From the NCBI GenBank assembly GCA_030655315.1, contig JAURVT010000047.1, forward strand, positions 1 through 35,251: a stretch of 35,251 nt of DNA, read 5' to 3'. The position numbers were made by a program, and so were the translations under genes. Numbering within the stretch: the first letter of the stretch is position 1; each line of letters begins with the position of its first letter. The DNA comes from Nocardioidaceae bacterium. Lineage in GTDB: Bacteria; Actinomycetota; Actinomycetes; Propionibacteriales; Nocardioidaceae. Of this stretch, positions 25,735 through 33,812 are shown in pieces. The notes under the pieces were generated by a model, which saw only the letters and a list, made by a program, of their open reading frames with translations, had not been told where the DNA came from and ran no database searches.

Positions 25735-27234
25735 ATGCGCACAGTCAAGGGTCCCACCGACCACGTGGTCGTCGTCGGCGCCGGGCTCGGGGGGCTCTCC
25801 GCCGCCCTGCGCCTGGCCGGCGCCGGACGCGAGGTCACGGTGATCGAGCGCGAGGCCGAGCCGGGCGGGCGCGCGGGCGTCGTCCGCGCCGACGGCTACA
25901 CCTTCGACACCGGTCCGACGGTCCTGACGATGCCCGACCTGATCGCCGACGCCTTCGACTGCGTCGGCGAGGACATGGCCGACTGGCTCGACCTCGAGCC
26001 CGTGGCGCCGCTGTACCGCGCGACCTACGCCGACGGGTCGCGCCTGGACGTGCACGCCGACCCCGAGCAGATGGCGCAGGAGGTGGCCGAGGTCTGCGGG
26101 CCCGACGAGGCTCAGGGCTACCGCGACTTCGTCGACTTCGTGTCCAAGGTCTACCGCTACGAGATGCGCGACTTCATCGACACCAACATGGACAGCCCAC
26201 TGTCGGTGCTGGGTCCCAACCTCGCCCGGCTCGCCGCGATCGGCGGGTTCCGCAAGATGGCCCCCAAGGTGGCGCAGTACCTCAAGGACGAGCGGCTGCA
26301 GAAGGTCTACAGCTTCCAGGCCATGTACGCCGGGCTGTCGCCGTACGACGCCCTCGCGATCTACAGCGTGATCGCCTACATGGACTCCGTCGCCGGCGTC
26401 TTCTTCGCCAAGGGCGGGATGAACGCCGTCCCGCGCGCGCTCGCGGGCGCCGCCGAGAAGCACGGCGTCACCTTCCGCTACGACACCACCGTCGACCGGG
26501 TGGAGCTGCAGGGTCGGCGCGCCGTCGCCGTCCACACCGCCGACGGCGAGCGGATCGCGTGCGACGCCGTCGTCCTCAACCCCGACCTCCCGGTGGCCTG
26601 GCGCGACCTGCTCGGACGGACGCCGCGGCGCGTCAAGCGGTTGACCTACTCGCCGTCGTGCTTCCTGATGCTGGCCGGCTCCACCGCCGACTACTCCCCC
26701 GGCGCGCTGCACAACATCTCGTTCGGGCACTCCTGGGAGGGCGTCTTCGACGAGCTGATCGACCAGCGCACCGTGATGTCCGACCCGTCGCTCCTCGTGA
26801 CGGTGCCGACCCACATGGACCCCTCGCTCGCCCCGCCGGGCCGGCACAGCTACTACGTGCTGTTCCCCACGCCCAACCTCGACGCCGACATCGACTGGGA
26901 CGAGTTCGGCCCCCGCTACCGCGACCAGGTGGTCCGGACGCTGGAGTCGCGTGGCTACCCCGGGTTCGGCGACGCGATCGAGGTCGAGCACGTGACGACG
27001 CCGCTCGACTGGGAGCGCCAGGGCATGGAGCGCGGCGCGCCGTTCGCCTCGGCCCACTCCTTCGGCCAGACCGGCCCGTTCCGCCCGCGCAACATCTGGG
27101 GCGACAACGTGGTCTTCACCGGCTCGGGCACCACGCCCGGCGTCGGCGTGCCGATGGTGCTGATCTCGGGCCGCCTGGCGGCCGAGCGGATCACCGGCCC
27201 GCAAGCGTCCTACCGCTCGCGGACGTGGGCATGA
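25735..27234 (+). CDS. crtI: Phytoene desaturase CrtI
   Basis: This 499-residue FAD enzyme desaturates phytoene stepwise to lycopene. The dinucleotide-binding motif VVVVGAGLGGLSAALRLAGAG is followed by VIEREAEPGGRAG and the substrate-domain text GYTFDTGPTVLTMPDL. The C-terminal carotenoid-desaturase block is TGSGTTPGVGVPMVLISGRLAAERI. The ATG at 25735 has AGGAG five bases upstream. It is followed by crtB with an ATGA overlap, so crtI-crtB are one operon. CrtI differs from the second desaturase-like protein (32328-33812), which is probably CrtD. Confidence 0.93.
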   Translation: MRTVKGPTDHVVVVGAGLGGLSAALRLAGAGREVTVIEREAEPGGRAGVVRADGYTFDTGPTVLTMPDLIADAFDCVGEDMADWLDLEPVAPLYRATYADGSRLDVHADPEQMAQEVAEVCGPDEAQGYRDFVDFVSKVYRYEMRDFIDTNMDSPLSVLGPNLARLAAIGGFRKMAPKVAQYLKDERLQKVYSFQAMYAGLSPYDALAIYSVIAYMDSVAGVFFAKGGMNAVPRALAGAAEKHGVTFRYDTTVDRVELQGRRAVAVHTADGERIACDAVVLNPDLPVAWRDLLGRTPRRVKRLTYSPSCFLMLAGSTADYSPGALHNISFGHSWEGVFDELIDQRTVMSDPSLLVTVPTHMDPSLAPPGRHSYYVLFPTPNLDADIDWDEFGPRYRDQVVRTLESRGYPGFGDAIEVEHVTTPLDWERQGMERGAPFASAHSFGQTGPFRPRNIWGDNVVFTGSGTTPGVGVPMVLISGRLAAERITGPQASYRSRTWA

Positions 27235-28187
27235 GCACCCGCGAGCTCGACGCCGCGGGCATCGTCGACCCGGCGCTGCGCCGGTCCTACGAGGCCTGCC
27301 GGCGCCTCAACGCCGAGCACGGCCGCACCTACTACCTCGCGACGCTGCTGCTGCCGCCGCACAAGCGGCCGCACGTGCACGCCCTCTACGGCTTCGCCCG
27401 CTACGCCGACGACTTCGTCGACTCGCTCGAGGCGCCTGACCCCGACCGCCTCGTCAGCTGGGGGGCGGAGTTCCTCGACGCCATCAGCGGCGGCGTGTCG
27501 TCCGACCCGGTCGCGGCCGCGGCCGGCCACACGATGGAGCGCTACGACATCCCGGTGGCGTACACCGAGGCGTTCCTCGCCTCGATGCGTCAGGACATCA
27601 CCGTCGACCGCTACGACACCTACGAGGACCTGCGCGGCTACATGTACGGCTCGGCCGCCGTCATCGGCCTGCAGATGACGTCCGTCCTCGGTGTCCTGAC
27701 GCCCGAGGCGTTCCCCCGGGCGCGCGCGCTGGGCGAGGCGTTCCAGCTGACCAACTTCATCCGCGACGTCGCCGAGGACCTCGAGCGCGGCCGGGTCTAC
27801 CTGCCGATGGAGGACCTCGACGCGTTCGGCGTCACCGTCGGCGACCTGCGGCCGGGGACGGTCTCGGACGGCGTCCGGGCCCTCGTCCGGCACGAGGTCG
27901 CCCGCGCCCAGGAGCTGTACGTGGAGGCCGAGCCCGGCATCGAGATGCTGGAGCCGACGAGCCGGGACTGCGTCCGCACCGCGTTCACGCTGTACCGCGG
28001 CATCCTCGACGAGGTCGAGCGCGCCGACCACGACGTGCTCAACCAGCGGGTGGCCGTGTCGCTGCCCCGTCGTCTGAGGACGGCGCTGCCGCGGCTCGCC
28101 GCTGCGCGACGAGCCCGCCGGCGGGAGGGGCCTCGCGCTCGACGCCGCGGCGGCCCCAGAACACCCACCACACCATGGACTGCGTGA
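27231..28187 (+). CDS. crtB: Phytoene synthase CrtB
   Basis: The 318-residue enzyme condenses two GGPP molecules to phytoene. The two Asp-rich metal-binding motifs are YADDFVDS (D60, D61, D64) and FIRDVAEDLERGRVYLP. The usual ending (VLNQRVAVSLPRRLRTALPRL) is followed by a basic tail of about 30 residues rich in Arg and Pro. The ATG overlaps the crtI stop as ATGA. The last 149 bp lie on top of the 3' end of crtYd on the other strand, including the conserved end, which is unusual. No GGPP synthase gene is present in the window. Confidence 0.92.
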   Translation: MSTRELDAAGIVDPALRRSYEACRRLNAEHGRTYYLATLLLPPHKRPHVHALYGFARYADDFVDSLEAPDPDRLVSWGAEFLDAISGGVSSDPVAAAAGHTMERYDIPVAYTEAFLASMRQDITVDRYDTYEDLRGYMYGSAAVIGLQMTSVLGVLTPEAFPRARALGEAFQLTNFIRDVAEDLERGRVYLPMEDLDAFGVTVGDLRPGTVSDGVRALVRHEVARAQELYVEAEPGIEMLEPTSRDCVRTAFTLYRGILDEVERADHDVLNQRVAVSLPRRLRTALPRLAAARRARRREGPRARRRGGPRTPTTPWTA

Positions 28188-28434
28188 CGATCGCGTAGCC
28201 GAACAGGAAGTCCTCGACGGGGGCGTGGCCGATGCGCCAGCCCAGGATCGCGTCGGGGTCGTACCGGAACACCCCGCGCGACGTCAGCCACTCGTTGGTG
28301 AGCAGCTGGAAGAACAGCACGATCGCGTACGACACCCAGTACGCGCGGGTCGTCAGGAGCCGGGTGCGCAGCACCCACAGGTCGAGCACCACCGTCACCG
28401 CGACGGCGACCAGCGAGACCTCCGTGTGCGTCAC
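28039..28434 (-). CDS. crtYd: Lycopene cyclase domain subunit CrtYd
   Basis: This 131-residue membrane protein is one half of the actinobacterial heterodimeric lycopene cyclase. It has about three transmembrane segments and the conserved NEWLTSRGVFRYDPDAILGWRIGHAPVEDFLFGYAIV and SMVWWVFWGRR blocks, including the P-x-E-[ED] motif (PVED) required in this family. A Pro/Ala-rich tail of about 30 residues follows. The GTG at 28434 overlaps the crtYc stop as GTGA, so the subunits are co-expressed. Its last 49 codons are antisense to the end of crtB. Paralogues acting on C50 carotenoids (CrtYe/Yf) look similar, so beta versus epsilon ring is not certain. Confidence 0.88.
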   Translation of the reverse strand: MTHTEVSLVAVAVTVVLDLWVLRTRLLTTRAYWVSYAIVLFFQLLTNEWLTSRGVFRYDPDAILGWRIGHAPVEDFLFGYAIVTQSMVWWVFWGRRGVEREAPPAGGLVAQRRAAAAPSSDDGAATRPPAG

Positions 28435-28766
28435 CGGTGCTCCTCCCCGCGGACCGGCCAGCCGCGGACCCGTCGCACGGCCTCCAGCGAGAGCACCGAC
28501 GCGACCGGCACGACCACGAAGAACAGCGCCTCCTCGAGCGGGAGGTCGCCCGGCAGCACGATGCCGAGCGTCTGGGTGAGGTCGAACGACCAGTGGCCGG
28601 CGTGGATCGCGAGCACGTCCCACAGGACGAAGACGGGCGCCACGCACAGCAGCGTGAGACCCGTCCGCCGCCAGCGCGCGTAGACGCGGGTGCCGAGGAG
28701 CAGCTCGAGCGGCAGCGTCGCCACGACGACGAACACCAGCATCCCGGCGTAGACCCAAGCGCGCAT
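28431..28766 (-). CDS. crtYc: Lycopene cyclase domain subunit CrtYc
   Basis: This 111-residue, three-helix membrane protein is the other half of the cyclase. VFVLWDVLAIHAGHWSFDLTQTLGIVLPGDLPLEEALFFVVVP carries the conserved WD, HAGHW and PLEE features of CrtYc. CrtYc and CrtYd together convert psi ends of lycopene to cyclic ends. ATG 28766 is preceded by GGGCGG only, a weak ribosome-binding site. It is divergent from the yihY-led operon, 83 bp apart, so this gap probably holds both promoters. Confidence 0.88.
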   Translation of the reverse strand: MRAWVYAGMLVFVVVATLPLELLLGTRVYARWRRTGLTLLCVAPVFVLWDVLAIHAGHWSFDLTQTLGIVLPGDLPLEEALFFVVVPVASVLSLEAVRRVRGWPVRGEEHR

Positions 28767-28798
28767 GCCGCCCAGTCTCGCGCGTCGCCCCGGGCCCT

Positions 28799-28818
28799 GC
28801 CGACGGGCACCGGTCGGC
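28799..28818. repeat. Inverted repeat between crtYc and yihY
   Basis: GCCGAC (28799-28804) and GTCGGC (28813-28818) flank 8 bp in the 83-bp divergent gap. It could be an operator coordinating the two carotenoid operons. Arms are short, so support is limited. Confidence 0.3.
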
Positions 28819-28849
28819 GCCCACCGCGACCAGCGGCGACGATGGACAG

Positions 28850-29725
28850 ATGACGGCCACCGACGCGACGCCCCACGGCGCGCCCGTGGAGCGCGTCGTC
28901 CAGGAGGGCGTGGCGGTCGTCCGCGGCACCGGGGCCGTGCTCGCCGGACGCGACGTGGCCCGTGCCGCCGCCGCGCTCACCTACTTCGGGGCGATTTCCG
29001 TGGTGCCCTGGCTGCTACTGGCCCTGTGGTCCACGAGCTGGACGGTCGGCGCCGACGCCGCCGAGGTGCGCCTGCTCGCGCTCGCCCCGCTCGTCCCGGG
29101 GCAGATGGGCGCCCGTCCCGCGTTCGAGACGCTGGTGCACGCGGGCACCCACCTGGGCTGGCTCGGCGCCCTCGTCACCGTCCTGCCCGCCTCGTTCTGG
29201 GGCGAGGGCGTGCGTCGGGCCTGCCTGTCGCTGGTGCCCCGCGAGGACTCGTGGACGGGCTGGCGCGCCCGCGCCTGGCTCCTGCCGGTGCTCGTCGTCG
29301 TCCCCGCCCTGACCTGGGTGCTGGTCGGGCTGTCCGACGGCCCGCTGCTCGACCTCGCCCGTCAGGACGGCTTCTGGCCGCTCGTCTTCCGGGTGCTGAT
29401 CGGGTTCACCGCCCTGTGGCTGACGCTCAGCGTCCCGCTCGCCTGGGTGTTCCGCCACGTCGCCCCGCGCGACGCGAGCTGGACCGCGGTCTGGGCCGGC
29501 TCGCTCGGCACCGCCGCGTTCCTGGCCGGGTTCCTCCACGGCTTCCTGCTGTTCCTCTCCATCCCGGTCGACGTCGGCGTCCCGTTCGGCGGGCTCGGCG
29601 TGGTCGGCGGCGTCGTCTCCGTCGGGTTCTGGCTCTATCTGCTGCACACCGTGCTGCTCGTCGGCTGGGTGGCGACGACGGTGCTGGACCGTCGCCTGCG
29701 AGCGTCGCGCCCGGGACCCGCCTGA
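28850..29725 (+). CDS. YihY/BrkB family membrane protein in the carotenoid operon
   Basis: This 291-residue integral membrane protein has about six transmembrane helices and the features of the YihY/BrkB family (RAAAALTYFGAISVVPWLLLALW near the start; VPLAWVFRHVAPRDASWTAVWAGSLGTAAFLAGFLHGFLLFLS later). The function of the family is not settled. The next gene (crtA-like) starts in its stop codon (TGATG), so it is the first gene of a carotenoid-tailoring operon and not a bystander. A role in moving or organising the carotenoid or its glycoside in the membrane is plausible, but inferred only from position. Confidence 0.83.
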   Translation: MTATDATPHGAPVERVVQEGVAVVRGTGAVLAGRDVARAAAALTYFGAISVVPWLLLALWSTSWTVGADAAEVRLLALAPLVPGQMGARPAFETLVHAGTHLGWLGALVTVLPASFWGEGVRRACLSLVPREDSWTGWRARAWLLPVLVVVPALTWVLVGLSDGPLLDLARQDGFWPLVFRVLIGFTALWLTLSVPLAWVFRHVAPRDASWTAVWAGSLGTAAFLAGFLHGFLLFLSIPVDVGVPFGGLGVVGGVVSVGFWLYLLHTVLLVGWVATTVLDRRLRASRPGPA

Positions 29726-30414
29726 TGGGCGACGGCGGCTCGGTCGCCGTCCTGCACCTGTGGGGCGTCGACCGCGTCCGGACGGCCCTGCGCCACATGG
29801 CCACCGACCGCCGAGGGCTGCGTGGGGTGCCCGGGCTCCGGTTCGCCAAGCTGCTCGGCACCGGGTCGGGCGAGACGTTCACCGTCCGCGACGCCGACCC
29901 GCACCACTGGGCGCTCCTCACCGTCTGGGACGACCCCGCCGACGCCGAGCGCTTCGACGCGGGCCCGCTGGTCGGCGGCTGGGACGGCTTCGCGCACGAG
30001 CGGCTCCGGGTCACCCTGCGTCCGCTCGTCGCCCGCGGCACGTGGGCCGGACGCACCCCGTTCGAGGTCGTCGCTCCTCCCACCACCGACGGACCCGTCG
30101 CCGCGATCACGCGCGCCCGGCTCCGTCCCTCCCGTGCCCTGACCTTCTGGAGGGCCGTCCCCCCGGTCTCGGCCGACCTGGTCGGCTCCTGCGGGCTCCG
30201 CCTGACGGTGGGCGTCGGCGAGGCGCCGGTGGGCCTGCAGGGCACCTTCAGCCTGTGGGACTCCGCGGACGACCTGCGCGCCTTCGCCTACCGCAGCGCC
30301 CCGCACCTCGAGGCGATCCGCCGCACCGCCGAGGTCGACTGGTACGCCGAGGAGCTCTTCGCCCGGTTCGCCGTGCTCGACGCCGTCGGCACCTATCGCG
30401 GACGCACGCCGTGA
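29725..30414 (+). CDS. CrtA-like (spheroidene monooxygenase family) carotenoid oxygenase
   Basis: This 229-residue protein matches the CrtA family: GLRFAKLLGTGSGETFTVRDADPHHWALLTVWDD, and the ending AYRSAPHLEAIRRTAEVDWYAEELFARFAVLDAVGTYRGRTP. Bacterial CrtA oxidises the C-2 end of acyclic carotenoids to hydroxy or keto forms with haem and oxygen. Here it is in an operon with CruF, CruG and a second desaturase, so it probably hydroxylates or ketolates the acyclic end near C-2'. The ATG overlaps the yihY stop by one base, and its own stop overlaps cruF as GTGA. Confidence 0.8.
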   Translation: MGDGGSVAVLHLWGVDRVRTALRHMATDRRGLRGVPGLRFAKLLGTGSGETFTVRDADPHHWALLTVWDDPADAERFDAGPLVGGWDGFAHERLRVTLRPLVARGTWAGRTPFEVVAPPTTDGPVAAITRARLRPSRALTFWRAVPPVSADLVGSCGLRLTVGVGEAPVGLQGTFSLWDSADDLRAFAYRSAPHLEAIRRTAEVDWYAEELFARFAVLDAVGTYRGRTP

Positions 30415-31193
30415 CCGCCGTCGACGTCCGTCCGTCGAGGTGGACCCGCGGCGCCGCCGCGGCCTGGGTGCTCGCGGGCGCCGGCGTGCTCGTGCAGATG
30501 AGCTTCCCGTTCTCCGGTGGCGGCGACGCGGTGCTGGCCGTGGTGGTCGTGCTGCTCCTGGCCGGCGCCGCCCTGGCCCACGCGGCGTCGGCGCGCGGCG
30601 CGCGCTCAGTGGTCGCGCTGCTGCTGGTGGCCGGGGGCGGCGGTCTCCTGGTCGAGGCGGTCGGCGTCGCCACCGGCTACCCCTTCGGCGGCTACGACTA
30701 CGCCCGCTCCCTGGGCGCCTCGGTGCTCGGCGTCCCGCTCGTGGTGCCACTGGCCTGGGTGATGATCGCCTACCCGTGCCTGCTCGCGGCCCGGCGGCTC
30801 ACCGGCGGCCGCGCCGTCCCCACGGTCCTCGTCGCGGCCTGGACGATGACCACCTGGGACGTCTTCCTCGACCCCCAGATGGTCGACGCCGGCCACTGGG
30901 CCTGGCGGACGCCGACCCCCGCGCTGCCCGGCGTCGAGGGCATCCCGCTCACCAACTACGCCGGCTGGCTCGTCGTGTCGCTGGTGATGTGCGCCCTGCT
31001 GCAGGCGCTGCTGCCCGCCCCGCGCGGCACCGACGCGCTCCCCCACGCCCTCCTGCTCTGGACCTTCGCCTCGTCGGTGCTCGCCAACGCGGTCTTCTTC
31101 GGACGTCCGCCGGTCGCGCTCGTCGGCGGCCTGCTGATGGGCCTCGTGGCGGTGCCGCTGGCGGTCGTCCTGTGGCGCGGGCGTCGCCGGTGA
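30411..31193 (+). CDS. cruF: Carotenoid 1,2-hydratase CruF
   Basis: This 260-residue membrane protein with about seven helices fits the CruF (DUF422) family, which adds water to the C-1',2' double bond of monocyclic carotenoids. Characteristic text is EAVGVATGYPFGGYDYARSLGASVLGVPLVVPLAWVMIAYPC, MTTWDVFLDPQMVDAGHWAWRTP and GIPLTNYAGWLVVSLVM. GTG 30411 overlaps the crtA-like stop (GTGA), and the stop overlaps the cruG start (GTGA). CruF is known from Deinococcus, cyanobacteria and some actinobacteria; with CruG it makes myxol-type glycosides. Confidence 0.87.
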   Translation: MTAVDVRPSRWTRGAAAAWVLAGAGVLVQMSFPFSGGGDAVLAVVVVLLLAGAALAHAASARGARSVVALLLVAGGGGLLVEAVGVATGYPFGGYDYARSLGASVLGVPLVVPLAWVMIAYPCLLAARRLTGGRAVPTVLVAAWTMTTWDVFLDPQMVDAGHWAWRTPTPALPGVEGIPLTNYAGWLVVSLVMCALLQALLPAPRGTDALPHALLLWTFASSVLANAVFFGRPPVALVGGLLMGLVAVPLAVVLWRGRRR

Positions 31194-32314
31194 GGGCCGG
31201 GGACGCCGTCGTCGCCGCCGGCACCGCGATCGCGGTCGCCGGACTCGCGCTCACCGTCGACAACCTGCGCCGGCTGCGGGTGCCGTCCCCCCGTCCCCCC
31301 GTGCCCGTCGACGCGGTCTCGGTGCTGCTGCCCGTCCGCGACGAGGAGCGCGACGTCGACGCGTGCCTGCACGCGGTGCTCGCCGCCGCCGATGCCTGCG
31401 GACCCGACGTGGAGGTGCTCGTCCTCGACGACGGGTCGCGCGACCGCACCGCCGACGTGGTCCGCGAGGTCGCCGGTGACGACAGGCGGGTACGGCTGCT
31501 CGACGGCAGACCGCCCCCGCACGGCTGGCTCGGCAAGCCCTGGGCGTGCCGACAGCTCTCGGAGGCGGCCCACCCGCGCTCGACGATCCTCGTGTGGGTC
31601 GACGCCGACGTGGTGCTCGAGCCGCACGCGCTCGCCGCGACCGTCGACCTGCTGCGCGACGCGCGCCTCGACCTCGTCAGCCCCTACCCGCGCCAGCTGG
31701 CCGGCACCTGGGCCGAGCGGCTCGTCCAGCCGCTGCTGCAGTGGTCGTGGGCCAGCACCCTGCCGCTCGGGATCGCGGAGCGCTCGTCGCGGCCGTCGCT
31801 CGGCGCCGCCAACGGGCAGCTGCTCGCCGTCGACCGTCGCACCTACGACCGTGCGGGCGGCCACGCGGCGGTGCGCGGCGAGGTGCTCGACGACCTCGCC
31901 CTGCTGCGCGCGGTCAAGGCGGCCGGCGGCCGGGGCACCGTCGCCGACGGCACCCACCTCGCCACCTGCCGGATGTACCGCGGGGCGGCCGAGGTGCGCG
32001 CGGGGTACGCCAAGTCGCTCTGGGCGGCCTTCGGGTCGCCGGCCGGCGCGACCGCCGTGGTCGCGCTGCTGGTGCTGGCCCACGTGATCCCGCCGCTGGC
32101 GGCGCTGCGCGGCTCGCGCGTCGGGCTCGCCGGCTACGGCGCCTCGGTGGCGTCGCGCGCCCTGGTGGCCCGCCGCACCGGGTCCCCCCCGGCCGACGCG
32201 CTCGCCCACCCGCTCTCCGTCGTCGCCCTGGCCGCGCTCACCGTCGACTCGTGGCGCGGTCGACGGGCGGGTCGGCTGACCTGGAAGGGCCGCCCGGTCG
32301 TGGGGTCGCGATGA
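31190..32314 (+). CDS. cruG: Carotenoid glycosyltransferase CruG
   Basis: This 374-residue family 2 glycosyltransferase has the nucleotide-sugar motif VLVLDDGSRDRT, the DxD-type VWVDADVVLEP and the acceptor-side GEVLDDLALLRAVK, then about two to three C-terminal membrane helices. Its ending AHPLSVVALAALTVDSWRGRRAGRLTWKGRPV is typical of CruG. It should attach a sugar to the hydroxyl made by CruF or the CrtA-like enzyme, at the membrane. GTG 31190 overlaps the cruF stop. After its stop a six-codon reading frame relays to crtD. Confidence 0.87.
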   Translation: MRAGDAVVAAGTAIAVAGLALTVDNLRRLRVPSPRPPVPVDAVSVLLPVRDEERDVDACLHAVLAAADACGPDVEVLVLDDGSRDRTADVVREVAGDDRRVRLLDGRPPPHGWLGKPWACRQLSEAAHPRSTILVWVDADVVLEPHALAATVDLLRDARLDLVSPYPRQLAGTWAERLVQPLLQWSWASTLPLGIAERSSRPSLGAANGQLLAVDRRTYDRAGGHAAVRGEVLDDLALLRAVKAAGGRGTVADGTHLATCRMYRGAAEVRAGYAKSLWAAFGSPAGATAVVALLVLAHVIPPLAALRGSRVGLAGYGASVASRALVARRTGSPPADALAHPLSVVALAALTVDSWRGRRAGRLTWKGRPVVGSR

Positions 32315-32331
32315 CGGCGGCGTCGCGATGA
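32311..32331 (+). other. Six-codon minicistron between cruG and crtD
   Basis: ATG 32311 (ATGA with the cruG stop) starts MTAASR and stops at TGA 32329-32331, which overlaps the crtD ATG 32328 in a second ATGA. The repeat GTCGCGATGA (32305-32314 and 32322-32331) shows a short tandem duplication. It may keep ribosomes moving from cruG to crtD by termination-reinitiation; it could equally be chance. Confidence 0.3.
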
Positions 32332-33812
32332 GCCGCGTCGTCGTCGTGGGCGCGGGCCTCGGGGGCCTGGCCGCGGCGGCCCGCCTCGCGGCGGGCGGCC
32401 ACGACGTCACGGTGATCGAGCAGGCGGCCGAGGTCGGCGGCAAGCTCGGCACCTACGAGCGCGACGGCTTCCGCTTCGACACCGGCCCCTCGCTGGTCAC
32501 CATGCCGCACCTGCTGCGCGAGCTGTTCGACGACACCGGCGGTCCGCTCGACGACGTCCTCGCGCTGCGCCGGCTTGACGTGGCCTGCCGCTACACGTTC
32601 CCCGACGGGACGCTGCTCGACCTGCCCGGCGACGCGACCCGGGTCCCGGCCGCCCTCGACGCGGCCCTCGGATCCGGCGCGGGCGCGCAGTGGTCGGCGT
32701 TCCTGGACCGCGCCGAGCGGATCTGGGACGCGACGCACGAGCCGTTCCTGGAGTCGCCCATCACCCCGCGCGACATGCTGCGGTTGTCCGGTCGGGTCGG
32801 CGACCTCCTCGCGGTCGCCCCGTGGCGCAGCCTGCGCGGCCTCGGCGCCCGCTACCTGCGCGACCCCCGGCTGCGGATGCTGCTCGACCGGTACGCCACC
32901 TACACCGGCTCGGACCCGCGTCGTGCCCCCGCCGCCCTCGCGACGGTGCCGTGGGTGGAGCAGGCGCACGGCTCCTGGTACGTCGACGGCGGTCTGGTGC
33001 GGATCGCCGAGGCGGTGCGCGACCGGGCCGTCGAGCGGGGCGCGGTGGTCCGCACGTCGTGCGAGGTCGCCGAGGTGGTCGTCGAGGGCGGCCGTGCCCG
33101 CGGCGTGCGCCTGGTCGACGGGGAGCTGGTGCCGGCCGACGTGGTGGTCGCGAACGCCGACGCGTCCCAGGTCTACGGCCGACTCGTCCCCGGCTCCGGC
33201 GGCCCCGACCGCGCCCGCCTGCGTCGTGCCACCCCGTCGCTCTCGGGCTTCGTGCTCCTGCTCGCGCTCGACGACGCCGGCCCCGACCCGGTCCACCACC
33301 GGGTGCTGTTCGCCGAGGACTACGACGCCGAGTTCGACGCGGTGTTCGGCCTCGGCGGCCGGGCCCGTCCGGTGGACCGTCCCACCGTCTACGTCTCCGC
33401 ACCGGACGACCCGGCGCTCGTCCCGGCCCAGGGCGCCGCCGCGTGGTTCGTGCTCGTCAACGCCCCCCGTCACGACCCGGTGCACGGGACGGACTGGGAC
33501 GCCCCGGGGCTCGCGGCGTCGTACGCGGACCGGGTGCTCGCGGTGATGGCCGACCGTGGTCTGGACGTGCGCGCACAGGTGCGGTGGCGTCACGTGCTCA
33601 CTCCGGCGGACCTGGAGCGGGCGACGCTCACCCCGGGCGGCTCGATCTACGGCTCGTCGTCGAACGGCGCACGGTCGGCCTTCCTGCGTCCGCCCAACGC
33701 CTCGAGCGTGGACGGCCTGTTCCTGGTGGGCGGCTCCTCGCACCCTGGCGGGGGCCTACCCCTGGTGACCCTCTCGGCCCGCATCGTCGCCGACCTGGTC
33801 GGACCGGCCTGA
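32328..33812 (+). CDS. Carotenoid C-3',4' desaturase CrtD-like
   Basis: This 494-residue FAD-dependent protein of the CrtI superfamily begins VVVVGAGLGGLAAAARLAAGG, VIEQAAEVGGKLG and GFRFDTGPSLVTMPHLLREL, and ends LVGGSSHPGGGLPLVTLSARIVADL. The HPGGG-type ending and place beside cruF and cruG point to CrtD (1'-hydroxy-carotenoid 3',4'-desaturase), not phytoene desaturase, which is already supplied by crtI. CrtO-type ketolases are a less likely alternative. The ATG at 32328 has no ribosome-binding site and is coupled to the minicistron. Its last 57 bp overlap the convergent CDP-alcohol transferase gene. Confidence 0.82.
   Translation: MSRVVVVGAGLGGLAAAARLAAGGHDVTVIEQAAEVGGKLGTYERDGFRFDTGPSLVTMPHLLRELFDDTGGPLDDVLALRRLDVACRYTFPDGTLLDLPGDATRVPAALDAALGSGAGAQWSAFLDRAERIWDATHEPFLESPITPRDMLRLSGRVGDLLAVAPWRSLRGLGARYLRDPRLRMLLDRYATYTGSDPRRAPAALATVPWVEQAHGSWYVDGGLVRIAEAVRDRAVERGAVVRTSCEVAEVVVEGGRARGVRLVDGELVPADVVVANADASQVYGRLVPGSGGPDRARLRRATPSLSGFVLLLALDDAGPDPVHHRVLFAEDYDAEFDAVFGLGGRARPVDRPTVYVSAPDDPALVPAQGAAAWFVLVNAPRHDPVHGTDWDAPGLAASYADRVLAVMADRGLDVRAQVRWRHVLTPADLERATLTPGGSIYGSSSNGARSAFLRPPNASSVDGLFLVGGSSHPGGGLPLVTLSARIVADLVGPA

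Noticed and set aside
32328-33812. Second phytoene desaturase (CrtI)
   Set aside because: A clear CrtI is already present; the SSHPGGGLP ending and cruF-cruG context fit CrtD better.
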